Position numbers and translations under genes: made by a program. This document shows, piece by piece, positions 16,968 to 25,076 of a stretch of 64,000 bases of DNA. Source of the DNA: Leptospira biflexa (lineage in GTDB: Bacteria > Spirochaetota > Spirochaetia > Treponematales > Rectinemataceae); contig DYLX01000003.1 in NCBI GenBank assembly GCA_020721875.1, positions 14,510 to 78,509 of the forward strand. Reading direction: 5' to 3'. A model generated the notes under the pieces. The model saw nothing but the letters and a program-made list of their open reading frames with translations. It searched no databases and was not told where the DNA came from. Position 1 is the first letter of the stretch. Each line of letters opens with the position of its first letter.

Positions 16968-17352
16968 CGTGTTCCGCAAATGCGCCTTCCATATGCCTGA
17001 CACAGGCATTCCCTTGCACTAAAATCACATCGTATCGAATACGATACTGATTATATTTTCGATTCATCGCAAGGAATAGTTTAGAAGTTTCGATGATCGA
17101 ATGTCGTTTTTTCGCGCCGATTACATGCTGCAGGTCGTTGAGTGTACAGCGGTTCATACTCTTCACCTCGATGAAAGCGAGGATGTTCCCCTTCACCGCA
17201 ACAATGTCGACCTCGCCGTGTCTGCTCCGGAAGTTCTTGCGCTCGATATTCCAGTCTTTTTTCAAAAGCCACATGCACGCGGATTCTTCCGAATCCCTTC
17301 CTATGGCCACTGTGCATTTGTGTTCGGACAATCCTGATCGCGCTTCGTTCAT
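16954..17352 (-). CDS. yraN: YraN/UPF0102 family nuclease-like protein
   Basis: A 132-residue protein of the UPF0102 family, which has an endonuclease-like fold. The diagnostic motif is GEVDIVAVKGNILAFIEVKS (about residues 46-65), giving the D-x(n)-ExK catalytic-type triad. It is preceded by ACMWLLKKDWNIERKNFRSRHG, and a basic ...KKRHSI segment follows. It lies downstream of the rplS terminator and is often linked to rplS/rnhB in other genomes; rnhB is absent here. Exact substrate unknown. Confidence 0.85.
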   Translation of the reverse strand: MNEARSGLSEHKCTVAIGRDSEESACMWLLKKDWNIERKNFRSRHGEVDIVAVKGNILAFIEVKSMNRCTLNDLQHVIGAKKRHSIIETSKLFLAMNRKYNQYRIRYDVILVQGNACVRHMEGAFAEHDEAE

Positions 17353-17426
17353 CGTGTATGCTCATAAAATAGACGTGATTTTGCGAGGTGCGCGCTTCAC
17401 CTTTTTATCGACCGAGCCCTTAAAAA

Positions 17427-17456
17427 TAAAAAACTGCACGGAGTATATCCGTGCAG
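17427..17456 (-). terminator. Rho-independent terminator after rplS
   Basis: CTGCACGGA, five-base loop, TCCGTGCAG: a perfect 9-bp stem at 17434-17456. On the minus strand it is followed by a T-rich tract. It ends the ribosomal-protein operon. Confidence 0.88.
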
Positions 17457-17503
17457 CATATGTAGAGGCTTTTTGCAGTATGCAGCCGTCGCCGCGAAAT
17501 GAC

Positions 17504-17878
17504 TTATTCGGTGACTTTCTGATCGCTCTTACGACCGCCAACGAGCGTTTTTACCTTGCCCTTCTTGCCTACTTTCGTGCGGATATAGTAGAGCTTTGCG
17601 CGACGCACCTTGCCGGTCTTCATGATCTCGACTTTCTCAACGCGCGGGGAGTTGTAGGGGAATACACGCTCTACACCGACGCCATAGGAATTTTTACGGA
17701 CAGTAAAAGTCTTGCCGGCTCCTGCGTTTTTCGTCGCGATGACGAGACCCTCATAGGCCTGAATTCGCTCGGTCTTGCCTTCAACAATTTTGAAACTGAC
17801 GCGGATAGTATCTCCAACCCTGAATGCGGGCAGGTCATTTCTCGCCTGTTCGGCCTGAATTTGCTGTACGAGGTTCAT
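17504..17878 (-). CDS. rplS: 50S ribosomal protein L19
   Basis: A 124-residue L19: LPAFRVGDTIRVSFKIVEGKTERIQAYEGLVIA, then FTVRKNSYGVGVERVFPYNSPRVEKVEI and VRRAKLYYIR. L19 sits at the 30S-50S interface. The C-terminal KVKTLVGGRKSDQKVTE tail is slightly longer than minimal. Its ATG lies inside the trmD reading frame (44-base overlap), so translation is likely coupled to trmD. Last gene of the operon before the 17434 terminator. Confidence 0.96.
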   Translation of the reverse strand: MNLVQQIQAEQARNDLPAFRVGDTIRVSFKIVEGKTERIQAYEGLVIATKNAGAGKTFTVRKNSYGVGVERVFPYNSPRVEKVEIMKTGKVRRAKLYYIRTKVGKKGKVKTLVGGRKSDQKVTE

Positions 17879-18605
17879 TCTCTCCCCCTTCGTCTATCAC
17901 TTCTTTGAGCAATCTGCCGAGTTCACCGGTCAGATCGATTGTGTTCAAAAGCTCCGGTCGATACGCGAGTGTCTTGATAAGACTCGCTTTGAGCCGCCAC
18001 CGCGCAATCGCCGCATGGTTGCCTCCTACCAGCACTTCCGGGACATGCATAGTAGCATATTCTTCAGGCCTTGTATACTGGGGATACTCCAATAGGCCTG
18101 ACGAAAAGCTCTCCTCAGCGAGTGATTCTCCCGAAATCACTCCGGGAATAAGCCGATACACCACATCGATGAGAACCATCGCGGCGACTTCGCCGCTCGA
18201 GAGTATATAGTCGCCAATCGAAACGACATCGGTGACTCTCGTGTCGATGATGCGCTGATCGATGCCTTCGTAGCGCCCGCAGAGTACTACAAGCTTGTCC
18301 TCGTGCGCAAAATCCTCAGCCATTGCCTGGTTGAGAAGCCTTCCCGAGGGCGTCACGAAAATCGTCCGTACTCCAGGGGCGCCCACGGACTCAAGTGCCC
18401 TGTCGAGGGGTTCAGGCTTCATTAGCATGCCCGCGCCGCCACCAAACACCTCATCGTCGCATTTTCGGTGACGATCGTACGCGAAGTCCCTGATATTTAT
18501 GAGTTCATAGGACACGAGACCCTTCGCGACTGCCCGCTTCATGATCGAAGCGGAAAAATAGGCCTCGAGAATTTCGGGAAACAGCGACAGCACCTTGATA
18601 TTCAT
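17835..18605 (-). CDS. trmD: tRNA (guanine37-N1)-methyltransferase
   Basis: A 256-residue SPOUT methyltransferase making m1G37, which prevents +1 frameshifting. Motifs visible are MNIKVLSLFPEIL, DEVFGGGAGMLMKPEP, LVVLCGRYEGIDQRI, SIGDYILSSGEVAAMVLIDVVYRL (the trefoil knot) and YPQYTRPEEY. The extreme C-terminus (EGGENEPRTANSGRTGEK) is a low-complexity tail encoded entirely within the first 44 bases of rplS. Start overlaps the rimM stop by four bases. Confidence 0.96.
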   Translation of the reverse strand: MNIKVLSLFPEILEAYFSASIMKRAVAKGLVSYELINIRDFAYDRHRKCDDEVFGGGAGMLMKPEPLDRALESVGAPGVRTIFVTPSGRLLNQAMAEDFAHEDKLVVLCGRYEGIDQRIIDTRVTDVVSIGDYILSSGEVAAMVLIDVVYRLIPGVISGESLAEESFSSGLLEYPQYTRPEEYATMHVPEVLVGGNHAAIARWRLKASLIKTLAYRPELLNTIDLTGELGRLLKEVIDEGGENEPRTANSGRTGEK

Positions 18606-19126
18606 TCAAGAATCCAGGGGCTCACGATCTCAATCCCGCCCTTTTCCTCATCGACAGTTCCTACGAATTCCTTGCGAAAAGGAACAAGCGACGTCGTACC
18701 GTCCATTTTTCGTACTTCGAGGAGATCGTCGGCATTCCCCTCGATTACCGCGCTGATGCTCCCGATAAGGCGCCCGTCTACAGTGACGCGCATCCCCACG
18801 AGATCAGCGATGTAATATTCGCCCTCGCCCTTCGGACATGCTTCGGAGCGGGGCAAAAACAGTTCCCGCCCAACAAGTTTACGCGCTGCTTCCGGAGTCT
18901 CATACCCCTCGAAAACAATGCTCGCGCCCCAACCACCGACATTCACACGTTTGATGCGCATAGATGTGGCATCGGCTAATCCGGCTTCTCCACCGACCAA
19001 GATTTCGCGAACCGCTTCGATGTGAGAGTAGGCACCGGAATAACTCACGAGTCTTAGGCTGCCATCCAGCCCCCTCGCCGCCCCGAGTTTCGCGACGGCG
19101 AGAAAATCAGATTTGTGTGCTTCCAT
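18602..19126 (-). CDS. rimM: 16S rRNA processing protein RimM
   Basis: A 174-residue RimM with the N-terminal beta-barrel (AVAKLGAARGLDGSLRLVSYSG) and C-terminal PRC-barrel (YYIADLVGMRVTVDGRLIGSISAVIEGNADDLLEV, VPFRKEFV). It assists maturation of the 30S head domain with S19/S13. Position between khpA and trmD is the standard order. Confidence 0.94.
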   Translation of the reverse strand: MEAHKSDFLAVAKLGAARGLDGSLRLVSYSGAYSHIEAVREILVGGEAGLADATSMRIKRVNVGGWGASIVFEGYETPEAARKLVGRELFLPRSEACPKGEGEYYIADLVGMRVTVDGRLIGSISAVIEGNADDLLEVRKMDGTTSLVPFRKEFVGTVDEEKGGIEIVSPWILE

Positions 19127-19144
19127 CGTGGAGTGGAACCTGTT

Positions 19145-19378
19145 TCAGTCCAGAATCTCCAGGATAACACGCTTGGACTGTGAAGAGGCGGAGGCGGACA
19201 GAATGGTTCTAATGGCCCGTGCGATGCGGCCGTTCTTGCCGATCACCTTGCCGATATCGTTCTCCGCCACGCGAAGCTCGAGGATCGTGGACTTCTCGCC
19301 CTCGATCACTTTAATATTCACGGCATCGGGATTATCGACAAGGGATTTGACGATATATTCTACAAGATCACGTTCCAT
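19145..19378 (-). CDS. khpA: KH-domain RNA-binding protein (KhpA)
   Basis: A 77-residue single KH domain: RDLVEYIVKSLVDNPDAVNIKVIEGE, then VAENDIGKVIGKNGRIARAIRTIL with the intact GxxG loop. Conserved between rpsP and rimM in many phyla. Thought to bind RNA with KhpB and influence cell size or ribosome assembly. Confidence 0.93.
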   Translation of the reverse strand: MERDLVEYIVKSLVDNPDAVNIKVIEGEKSTILELRVAENDIGKVIGKNGRIARAIRTILSASASSQSKRVILEILD

Positions 19379-19393
19379 AGTATACCAACCGGC

Positions 19394-19645
19394 TTAGCCG
19401 AGCTGGATCCCCTTCTTATTGAAGAGAGATCGGACCGTGTCCGAAGGTAGCGCTCCCTTAGAGAGCCACTCTTTGACCTTGGTTTCATTGATATTGAGCT
19501 GCTTTTCCGCGGCCTCGATCGGGTGATAGTAGCCAAGCTCATCGATAGTCTTCGAATCGCGCGCAGAGCGTGAATCCATAACGACGATGCGGTAATACGG
19601 TCTGGCCTTTGCGCCGAATCTCTTAAGTCTGATACGTACGCTCAC
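19394..19645 (-). CDS. rpsP: 30S ribosomal protein S16
   Basis: An 83-residue S16: VRIRLKRFGAKARPYYRIVVMDSRSARDSKTIDELGYYHP. The start is GTG at 19645, preceded by a strong CAGGAGGA ribosome site. First gene of the operon; promoter at 19745-19772. Confidence 0.96.
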   Translation of the reverse strand: MSVRIRLKRFGAKARPYYRIVVMDSRSARDSKTIDELGYYHPIEAAEKQLNINETKVKEWLSKGALPSDTVRSLFNKKGIQLG

Positions 19646-19744
19646 GAGAATCCTCCTGAATTCGATACATGCTATGGGGGCTCCGTTCTATCCGCACTTC
19701 CGTTCCCGTGCGGAGCCCGATAGAGGGAACATGCGCGGAAAACT

Positions 19745-19772
19745 TATATACTATATCGGGATAAAAAGTCAA
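19745..19772 (-). promoter_or_regulatory. Promoter of the rpsP operon
   Basis: Minus strand: TTGACT (19772-19767), 16-nt spacer, TATATA (19750-19745). It leaves an untranslated leader of about 90 nt, long compared with others in the window and a plausible place for ribosomal-protein feedback control. Confidence 0.6.
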
Positions 19773-19853
19773 CTCTGGGCTGTGGGCCGCGGCGCTTTAT
19801 CGTACACGCTTCTAGGCCGCGATGGCGCGGAGGCCGGAGGACGGCGGATCGAC

Positions 19854-19882
19854 TTGCCACAGCAAGCGCGATGGGCTAATTT
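19854..19882 (+). promoter_or_regulatory. Candidate promoter of dus, near-leaderless
   Basis: TTGCCA (19854-19859), 17-nt spacer, TAATTT (19877-19882), eight bases, ATG 19891. The -10 match is weak (3 of 6). Confidence 0.35.
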
Positions 19883-19890
19883 GCTCTGCT

Positions 19891-20889
19891 ATGGTGCTCT
19901 TCCCTCGCGGAGCTTTGATTCTCGCGCCCATGGTCGGTATCACAAACCGCGCGTTCCGGACACTCATCCATGAGCTGGGCGAAGCAGACTGGTATATGAC
20001 CGAGATGGCCAGCGCCGAAGCCCTCCTCTCGGGTGGAAGAAACGAGGCTATCTACCTCGATCCAAGCCCTTGTCCGGACCGCACCTCTGTGCAGTTCACG
20101 GCGAAGAGCCCCGAGACGCTGGCCGCCGCATGCAAGGCCTTATGCAAACTCCCCGACGAGCGGCGCCCCGCTGGAATCGATATTAACATGGGTTGCGCCG
20201 CCCCCCATATCAAAGGCACGAGCCGGGGGGCCGCTCTCCTCGACAACCCGGCTTTAGCCCGCGCCATGGTCGAAGCCGCGCGCGCCAATTGGCCGGGACT
20301 ACTCTCAGCGAAAATTCGCGTGAGCACCAAAGGTGGCGAAGATGGCACGCTGCGCTTTGCGCAGGAGATCGCTGCAGGCGGCCTCGACTTCCTCACGGTC
20401 CACAGCCGCTTCGACACCCAAAAATTGAGACGCCGTGTCAACCATAGCTTCACTGCGCGCCTTGCGGCTGAGCTCGACATCCCTGTTGTCGCGAACGGCG
20501 ACATCTCCAATTCGAGCGACTGCCATGCGGTCCTGTCCTCAGGTCCCATCTACGCCGCGATGATCGGGCGCGCAGCCGTGCGGCAACCCTGGATATTCGG
20601 AGCACTCCGGGATGAGCTCAGCCGCGACCGCACCACGCGCCATCCTCTCAAACCGAATAACGGCCACGACCTCCTCGCCATCGGCACGCGCTACATCGAC
20701 CTCGTCGAAGCTCTGCTTCCCCCCGAGTGGCAGCGCGAAACTTGCCGGAGGGTCTTTTCGTATTTCGCCGAAAAGGTGAGCTTTGCCCACTACCTCAAAT
20801 TCTCGCTCATCAACGCGCCCTCGCTTGAGGAAATGCGCCGCACCCTCATCCAGTACTTCAACGAAGTACCCACTGATAGAATCGTCTGA
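19891..20889 (+). CDS. dus: tRNA-dihydrouridine synthase
   Basis: A 332-residue FMN-dependent TIM-barrel enzyme reducing uridines in tRNA. Motifs seen are LILAPMVGITNRAFRTL near the start, DINMGCAAPHIKGTSRGAAL, LSAKIRVS, DFLTVHSR, VVANGDI and IGRAAVRQPWIFG. The family active-site cysteine, usually in the N-G-C-P context, appears here as NMGCAAP (about residue 95). The frame opens at 19822, but MVLFPRGALILAPM fits the family start and the promoter spacing. The Dus subtype cannot be told by eye. Confidence 0.9.
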   Translation: MVLFPRGALILAPMVGITNRAFRTLIHELGEADWYMTEMASAEALLSGGRNEAIYLDPSPCPDRTSVQFTAKSPETLAAACKALCKLPDERRPAGIDINMGCAAPHIKGTSRGAALLDNPALARAMVEAARANWPGLLSAKIRVSTKGGEDGTLRFAQEIAAGGLDFLTVHSRFDTQKLRRRVNHSFTARLAAELDIPVVANGDISNSSDCHAVLSSGPIYAAMIGRAAVRQPWIFGALRDELSRDRTTRHPLKPNNGHDLLAIGTRYIDLVEALLPPEWQRETCRRVFSYFAEKVSFAHYLKFSLINAPSLEEMRRTLIQYFNEVPTDRIV

Positions 20890-20899
20890 TCTTTTTCTC

Positions 20900-20928
20900 T
20901 TGACCCTATACAAATTTACATTTATAGT
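20900..20928 (+). promoter_or_regulatory. Promoter of the acyl-CoA synthetase gene
   Basis: TTGACC (20900-20905), 17-nt spacer, TATAGT (20923-20928). The leader is about 30 nt with AGGAGG at 20951-20956 upstream of ATG 20965: a conventional leadered start. Confidence 0.75.
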
Positions 20929-20964
20929 TATTTTGTCATTTTATGCTCTAGGAGGTTCCGCGAA

Positions 20965-22914
20965 ATGGCACAGACAATTCCCCAAATGTTCATTGAGGTC
21001 GCACAACGACAGCCGACTGTCACGGCGCAGCTCTCGAAGGACGCCAAGGGCGTCTTTCAGCCGACAGACTACGAGACGCTCCTAGAAGAAGTCAGTATCT
21101 GTGCGCTGGGGATGCGGAATATTGGCATTTCGCGTGGCGATAATATTGGATTTATCTCCGACAATCGCAAGGAGTGGCTGATTGCCGATCTGGGCATGCT
21201 CGGCCTTGGCGCGGCCGATGTTCCGCGCGGCTGCGACGCAACATCCCAGGAAATTGCCTATATTCTGAGCTGGAGCGAGTGCCGGATCGCTATTCTGGAG
21301 AACGAACGTCAGCTCCAGAAGATTCTCGAGGTTAAAAGTGGGAAGCTCAGTTTTAGCTCGCAATCGCTCAATGAGGCTCCCTACGCGCACCTCAGCATGG
21401 TAATTCTCTTCGATCCGGCCTCAAAAGCGATTGAAAGCGAAGCTGTTCAGGCAGGAATCAAGGTGCTTCGTTTCGACGACCTCATGACTGAGGGGAAAAA
21501 ACTTTATGCGACAGAACGCGCGTTCTACGCCACGGAGGCGGCCAAGGGGGCGCGGAGCGATGTCGCGACCATCATCTACACCTCGGGCACTACAGGCGAC
21601 CCCAAGGGCGTCATGCTGAGCCATGGTAACCTTTTGCACCAAACCGAGTATCTCCCTGAACTCATTGGCATGAAGAGCGGACACGTGCTCCTTTCCGTCC
21701 TGCCCGTGTGGCACTCCTTCGAGCGCATCGTACAATACATCGTATTGCAGGCGGGTGCAGCCATCGCCTACTCGAAGCCTGTGGGCTCGATTCTTCTCGC
21801 CGACATGAAGGCGGTGCAGCCTCAGTGGTTTACATCGGTACCCCGCATCTGGGAATCGGTCATGGATAGCGTGTACAAAACGGTGCGGCAAGGCAGCGCG
21901 ATTAAGAGAGCGATATTCTTTCTCTTCGTGAGCATCGGTAGGGGGCATGCATACTTCGAAAATATGCTGAAGGATCAGCTGCCCAAGTTCTCACCCCGAT
22001 CGCGCGCGGTAGACATCGCTGTCTCAATTCTGCCGTATCTTATTCTCACGCCGCTTCGCGCCCTCGGAAACGTGCTCGTGTTCAAGAAAATCAAGGAAAA
22101 ACTCGGCAGCCGTTTCATCGCGGGCATCTCGGGAGGCGGGGCGCTTCCGCCTACGGTCGACCACTTCTTTGGAGCGATCGGCATCCTTATTCTCGAAGGA
22201 TACGGGCTCACCGAAACAGCGCCCGTACTTGGCGTACGCCTTAGGACTCACCCTGTTACCGGCACCGTAGGCCCAATCCACCGGGGCACTGAGGTCCGCA
22301 TTGTCGACGAGAAAGGCAAGGTTCTAGACCCGGGGCAAAAGGGCATCATCCAGGTGCGAGGCCCGCAGGTCATGCTCGGTTACTTCAAGCGCCCCGAACT
22401 CACTGCCAAGATTCTCTCCAAAGATGGATGGCTCAACACCGGCGACCTCGGCATGCTCACCATTCATGGGGAAATTAAGATCGTTGGGCGGGCAAAGGAC
22501 ACGATAGTACTGCGCGGCGGAGAGAATATCGAACCCGTGCCCATCGAGCAGCGTCTGTGCGAGAGCGTCTACATTCAGCAGGCAGTGGTACTCGGGCAGG
22601 ACCAGAAGTATCTTGCGGCGCTGATTGTGCCCAAGGAAGAGAACTTGATCGCCTGGGCCGAGGAGAACGAGATTCCCTTCGACGACTATGCCTCACTTCT
22701 CGAACAGCCGGAGGTAAAGGAGCTGATCGACAGCGAGATCAACACCTATGTCAGCATGAAGAATGGATTCAAACCCTTCGAGCGGATTTTCCGCTTCGCA
22801 CTCTTGGCGAAACCCTTCGAGCCGGGCCGCGAGCTTTCAGCGAAACAGGAGCTCAAGCGCCACGCAATCAACGAGCTCTACAAAAGCCAGATCAAGCTGC
22901 TCTTCACTGAGTGA
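20965..22914 (+). CDS. Long-chain acyl-CoA synthetase (AMP-forming)
   Basis: A 649-residue ANL-superfamily enzyme activating fatty acids with ATP and CoA. The P-loop TIIYTSGTTGDPKGVMLSHGN lies at about residue 208. Later motifs are GYGLTETAPV (about 413), DGWLNTGDLG (about 485) and GRAKDTIVLRGGENIEP (about 508), with the catalytic-lysine region near the C-terminus. The central helical insertion (KAVQPQWFTSVPRIWESVMDSVYK) is typical of FadD15-like enzymes. Single-gene unit with its own promoter; a short hairpin with a T-run follows at 22922. Confidence 0.9.
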   Translation: MAQTIPQMFIEVAQRQPTVTAQLSKDAKGVFQPTDYETLLEEVSICALGMRNIGISRGDNIGFISDNRKEWLIADLGMLGLGAADVPRGCDATSQEIAYILSWSECRIAILENERQLQKILEVKSGKLSFSSQSLNEAPYAHLSMVILFDPASKAIESEAVQAGIKVLRFDDLMTEGKKLYATERAFYATEAAKGARSDVATIIYTSGTTGDPKGVMLSHGNLLHQTEYLPELIGMKSGHVLLSVLPVWHSFERIVQYIVLQAGAAIAYSKPVGSILLADMKAVQPQWFTSVPRIWESVMDSVYKTVRQGSAIKRAIFFLFVSIGRGHAYFENMLKDQLPKFSPRSRAVDIAVSILPYLILTPLRALGNVLVFKKIKEKLGSRFIAGISGGGALPPTVDHFFGAIGILILEGYGLTETAPVLGVRLRTHPVTGTVGPIHRGTEVRIVDEKGKVLDPGQKGIIQVRGPQVMLGYFKRPELTAKILSKDGWLNTGDLGMLTIHGEIKIVGRAKDTIVLRGGENIEPVPIEQRLCESVYIQQAVVLGQDQKYLAALIVPKEENLIAWAEENEIPFDDYASLLEQPEVKELIDSEINTYVSMKNGFKPFERIFRFALLAKPFEPGRELSAKQELKRHAINELYKSQIKLLFTE

Positions 22915-22921
22915 ATCGAGC

Positions 22922-22939
22922 CCAGCAAGCTGGTTTTTT
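22922..22939 (+). terminator. Possible terminator after the acyl-CoA synthetase
   Basis: Short stem CCAG-CAAG-CTGG followed by six T. The stem is short, so confidence is limited. Confidence 0.4.
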
Positions 22940-23037
22940 GACGAGTAGATTACAAAACGAAAATGAAAGGGTTGAGCGAGTAGCGCACCCTGGCAGCTCG
23001 CTCGGCGCGCTTCACGAAGCGGACTGCTGACATGAAA

Positions 23038-23913
23038 TCAGTTCACTTCGATGTCGCCCAGCACACTCTTCACGTAGAGCCTGCGGGCGCCTTCTCCCGT
23101 ACGAAAAGCGCAGCGTTGAGGGCCCATTCCAGCCGCGTTGACGGGATGGTTTGTGTCGATACGACCCGAGAGCGTTTCCGCTCTGAATTCGACTGAGCTA
23201 TGCTCGAGCTGGATCAGGATGTCTCCCGAGTAAGTTTGCACTTCTCCGCCACCGAATCCGCCGATCACTTCAAACTCGATGTCACCCTTCGTCGCGATCA
23301 GCCTGACCCGTCCGCCCACATTGCGTACAGTGAGCTTACCCTGATCTGACACCGCGGCGACATTTTTCTCCACCCGATCGATGTAGGCTGATCCGTTCTG
23401 TATCTCAAGTTGGACTGATCCGGCGATTCTCGCCATCCGAAGCGTGCCAGAGATGCTGCGAACCGAGCAACCTTCGCAGAGATCGAGATCAATGGAGCCG
23501 CTGACGCTCGAAGCTTCGACAAACTTTACTCCAGCCACCGCGACCGAGCCGCTCTCTGTAATCGTGAGCACATTCGCAGGCAGATCGTGTATCTGTATAG
23601 ACCCCTTCGCTGAGTGAATTTCAATATCGGTGATATAGGTGGGAATGTAGACATTGCATTTGCGTACGCGGACAAATTCCCCCGCCATTATGTCGAGTAT
23701 CGCGATGCTCTCGGCGCGACGCAACCCGCACCTCCAATTATCGAGTACGCCGGACGCCCCCTCGAGTTCAATAAAATAGCGAAATTCACGATCTTCGGAT
23801 TGGGTAATGTTGATCTCACCTTCAGAAATTCGCAGGACAATGCGGCGCACATTCTCCACGCTCTGGACATCCTCAATAAACCGAAAATCGATATCTACAC
23901 CTTCGGTGCGCAT
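23038..23913 (-). CDS. DUF4097-type beta-repeat protein
   Basis: A 291-residue protein built of short beta-strand repeats in the style of DUF4097/putative adhesin domains: IEIHSAKGSIQIHDLPANVLTITESGSVAVAGVKF, SGSIDLDLCEG, NGSAYIDRVEKN, KGDIEFEVIGGFGGGEVQTYSGDILIQ, LSGRIDTNH. There is no N-terminal signal peptide. Such proteins are often linked to envelope-stress or regulator operons; function is unknown. A TGGAGG ribosome site precedes the ATG. Divergent from the ABC operon across a 203-base region. Confidence 0.7.
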   Translation of the reverse strand: MRTEGVDIDFRFIEDVQSVENVRRIVLRISEGEINITQSEDREFRYFIELEGASGVLDNWRCGLRRAESIAILDIMAGEFVRVRKCNVYIPTYITDIEIHSAKGSIQIHDLPANVLTITESGSVAVAGVKFVEASSVSGSIDLDLCEGCSVRSISGTLRMARIAGSVQLEIQNGSAYIDRVEKNVAAVSDQGKLTVRNVGGRVRLIATKGDIEFEVIGGFGGGEVQTYSGDILIQLEHSSVEFRAETLSGRIDTNHPVNAAGMGPQRCAFRTGEGARRLYVKSVLGDIEVN

Positions 23914-23989
23914 TCAGCCTTGCCTCCACTCCTCGAATCCAATCTACAGCTGCCGCTCGCGTCCTGGCAGACTTTGATAATTTTTATTG

Positions 23990-23995
23990 ATTATA
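23990..23995 (-). promoter_or_regulatory. Possible -10 box for the DUF4097 gene
   Basis: A consensus TATAAT on the minus strand about 77 bases before the ATG. No good -35 hexamer is visible 17 bases upstream. Confidence 0.35.
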
Positions 23996-24038
23996 CCACA
24001 GACTGTACATTTTGGCGAGGACCTCTCTGATTTCAGAC

Positions 24039-24067
24039 TTGACGCCAGCCAATTTTGGTCATATAAT
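24039..24067 (+). promoter_or_regulatory. Strong promoter of the ABC/LolA-like operon
   Basis: TTGACG (24039-24044), exactly 17-nt spacer, consensus TATAAT (24062-24067). The predicted transcription start falls at the edge of the palindrome at 24073-24091. Confidence 0.8.
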
Positions 24068-24072
24068 TTTGT

Positions 24073-24098
24073 TAGTTTGTAATACAAACTAGTTTGCA
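24073..24098. promoter_or_regulatory. Palindromic operator just after the -10 box
   Basis: TAGTTTGTAATACAAACTA (24073-24091) is a 9-bp inverted repeat around one central base. It is followed by a further half-site TAGTTTGCA (24090-24098). Placement over the transcription start implies repression. The operon's own second gene encodes a winged-helix regulator, the obvious candidate to bind it. Confidence 0.65.
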
Positions 24099-24116
24099 AA
24101 AACCAAGGGAAATGAT

Positions 24117-24758
24117 ATGAATATACCAGATAACAAATTACAAGAATTCGAAACGACCCTCAAAGAGATTCGCGATACGGTGCTCAGCGACTTCAGCCTC
24201 TTCGCCGATCTCGCGTTCAGAAAGGCCACACGACTTCTCGCTTTCGGATTCGGCACGGTAATCGCGATCTTCTGCTCCCTTGGGTTTTTCATAAACAATA
24301 GTAGCCCAGGGTCTCCTCTTCCCTCGGTAATGATATGGGTCGCGGTCCTTGTAGTCGCGTGTGGAGCCTGCATCAAGCTCATCACCTTTTCGCGGATTAT
24401 GCGACAGAAAAATAAAACGATTTTCAACCTGATGCGAGTCATCTATGGGAAAAGTCCGGTCTCATTGCTCATCGCGGTTATCGTTGCGATCGCGGGGAGC
24501 ATGACTTTCTTAATTTCAAGGGGTGACGGAGTGTTCGCGGTGTCTTTTTCCGCGATCTTCATCGCGTTCGGAGTCTTCGCCCTCAACACGCGCATACGTC
24601 TCCCAGAATTCATGTCACTCGGGTGGTTTCTATTCGCGGGCGGGCTTCTCTCACTGTTCATCATTGAGAAATCACCATGGCTCTGGGGAGGCCTTCTCTG
24701 GGCGGGAGCTTTTTTCACGCTCGGATTTGCGAGTTTTTTACAAACAGGAAGAAAATGA
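24117..24758 (+). CDS. Six-helix integral membrane protein
   Basis: A 213-residue protein with a short cytoplasmic N-terminus and about six hydrophobic helices (near residues 42-60, 70-90, 115-132, 137-155, 160-180 and 185-205). The N-terminal amphipathic part (KLQEFETTLKEIRDTVLSDFSLFADLAFRK) could be a coiled coil. No family is recognised. First gene of the ABC operon; the stop overlaps the start of the regulator gene (ATGA). The membrane-protein/small-regulator pairing suggests that the regulator's activity could be tied to the membrane protein. Confidence 0.65.
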   Translation: MNIPDNKLQEFETTLKEIRDTVLSDFSLFADLAFRKATRLLAFGFGTVIAIFCSLGFFINNSSPGSPLPSVMIWVAVLVVACGACIKLITFSRIMRQKNKTIFNLMRVIYGKSPVSLLIAVIVAIAGSMTFLISRGDGVFAVSFSAIFIAFGVFALNTRIRLPEFMSLGWFLFAGGLLSLFIIEKSPWLWGGLLWAGAFFTLGFASFLQTGRK

Positions 24759-25063
24759 ATCTCCCCGACCTGGATAAAATCATACACGAGCGTGCGAGAC
24801 TCCGCATACTTGCCTGCCTTGCGTCGCAAGCATCGCATCAATGCTCATTTTTAGAGCTGAAAGACAAACTCGACATGACAGCTGGCAACCTTTCTTCACA
24901 GCTTTCAGTGTTAGAGTCGAACGAGTATATCGTAATTGTAAAAGGATTTCATGGTAAAAAACCTTACACGGAGATAAGCCTCACGCCAAAAGGATCGGAG
25001 GCACTCGACGACTATCTCGACACGCTCGACACCATGATCGCGGCGCTTAAGCCGCGTAAATGA
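24755..25063 (+). CDS. Winged-helix transcriptional regulator (ArsR/MarR-like, HTH_34 type)
   Basis: A 102-residue DNA-binding protein: HERARLRILACLASQ, then LELKDKLDMTAGNLSSQLSVLESNEYIVIVKGFHGKKPYTEISLTPKGSEALDDYL, a winged helix with the typical GKKPYTEISLTPKG wing. There is no sensor domain and no metal-ligand pair. Such regulators typically repress their own operon; the palindrome at 24073 fits. Coupled to the upstream membrane protein and 13 bases before the ABC ATPase. Confidence 0.85.
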   Translation: MNLPDLDKIIHERARLRILACLASQASHQCSFLELKDKLDMTAGNLSSQLSVLESNEYIVIVKGFHGKKPYTEISLTPKGSEALDDYLDTLDTMIAALKPRK

Positions 25064-25076
25064 GAAGGAGGTCTAC

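Noticed and set aside
19646..19740. rpsP leader considered as a small gene or riboswitch
   Set aside because: No ribosome site with a convincing short frame and no known aptamer pattern; it is simply an approximately 90-base leader.
24443..24841. Antisense frame opposite the membrane protein and regulator genes
   Set aside because: Lies wholly opposite two coupled genes with clear starts; no promoter or family signal.
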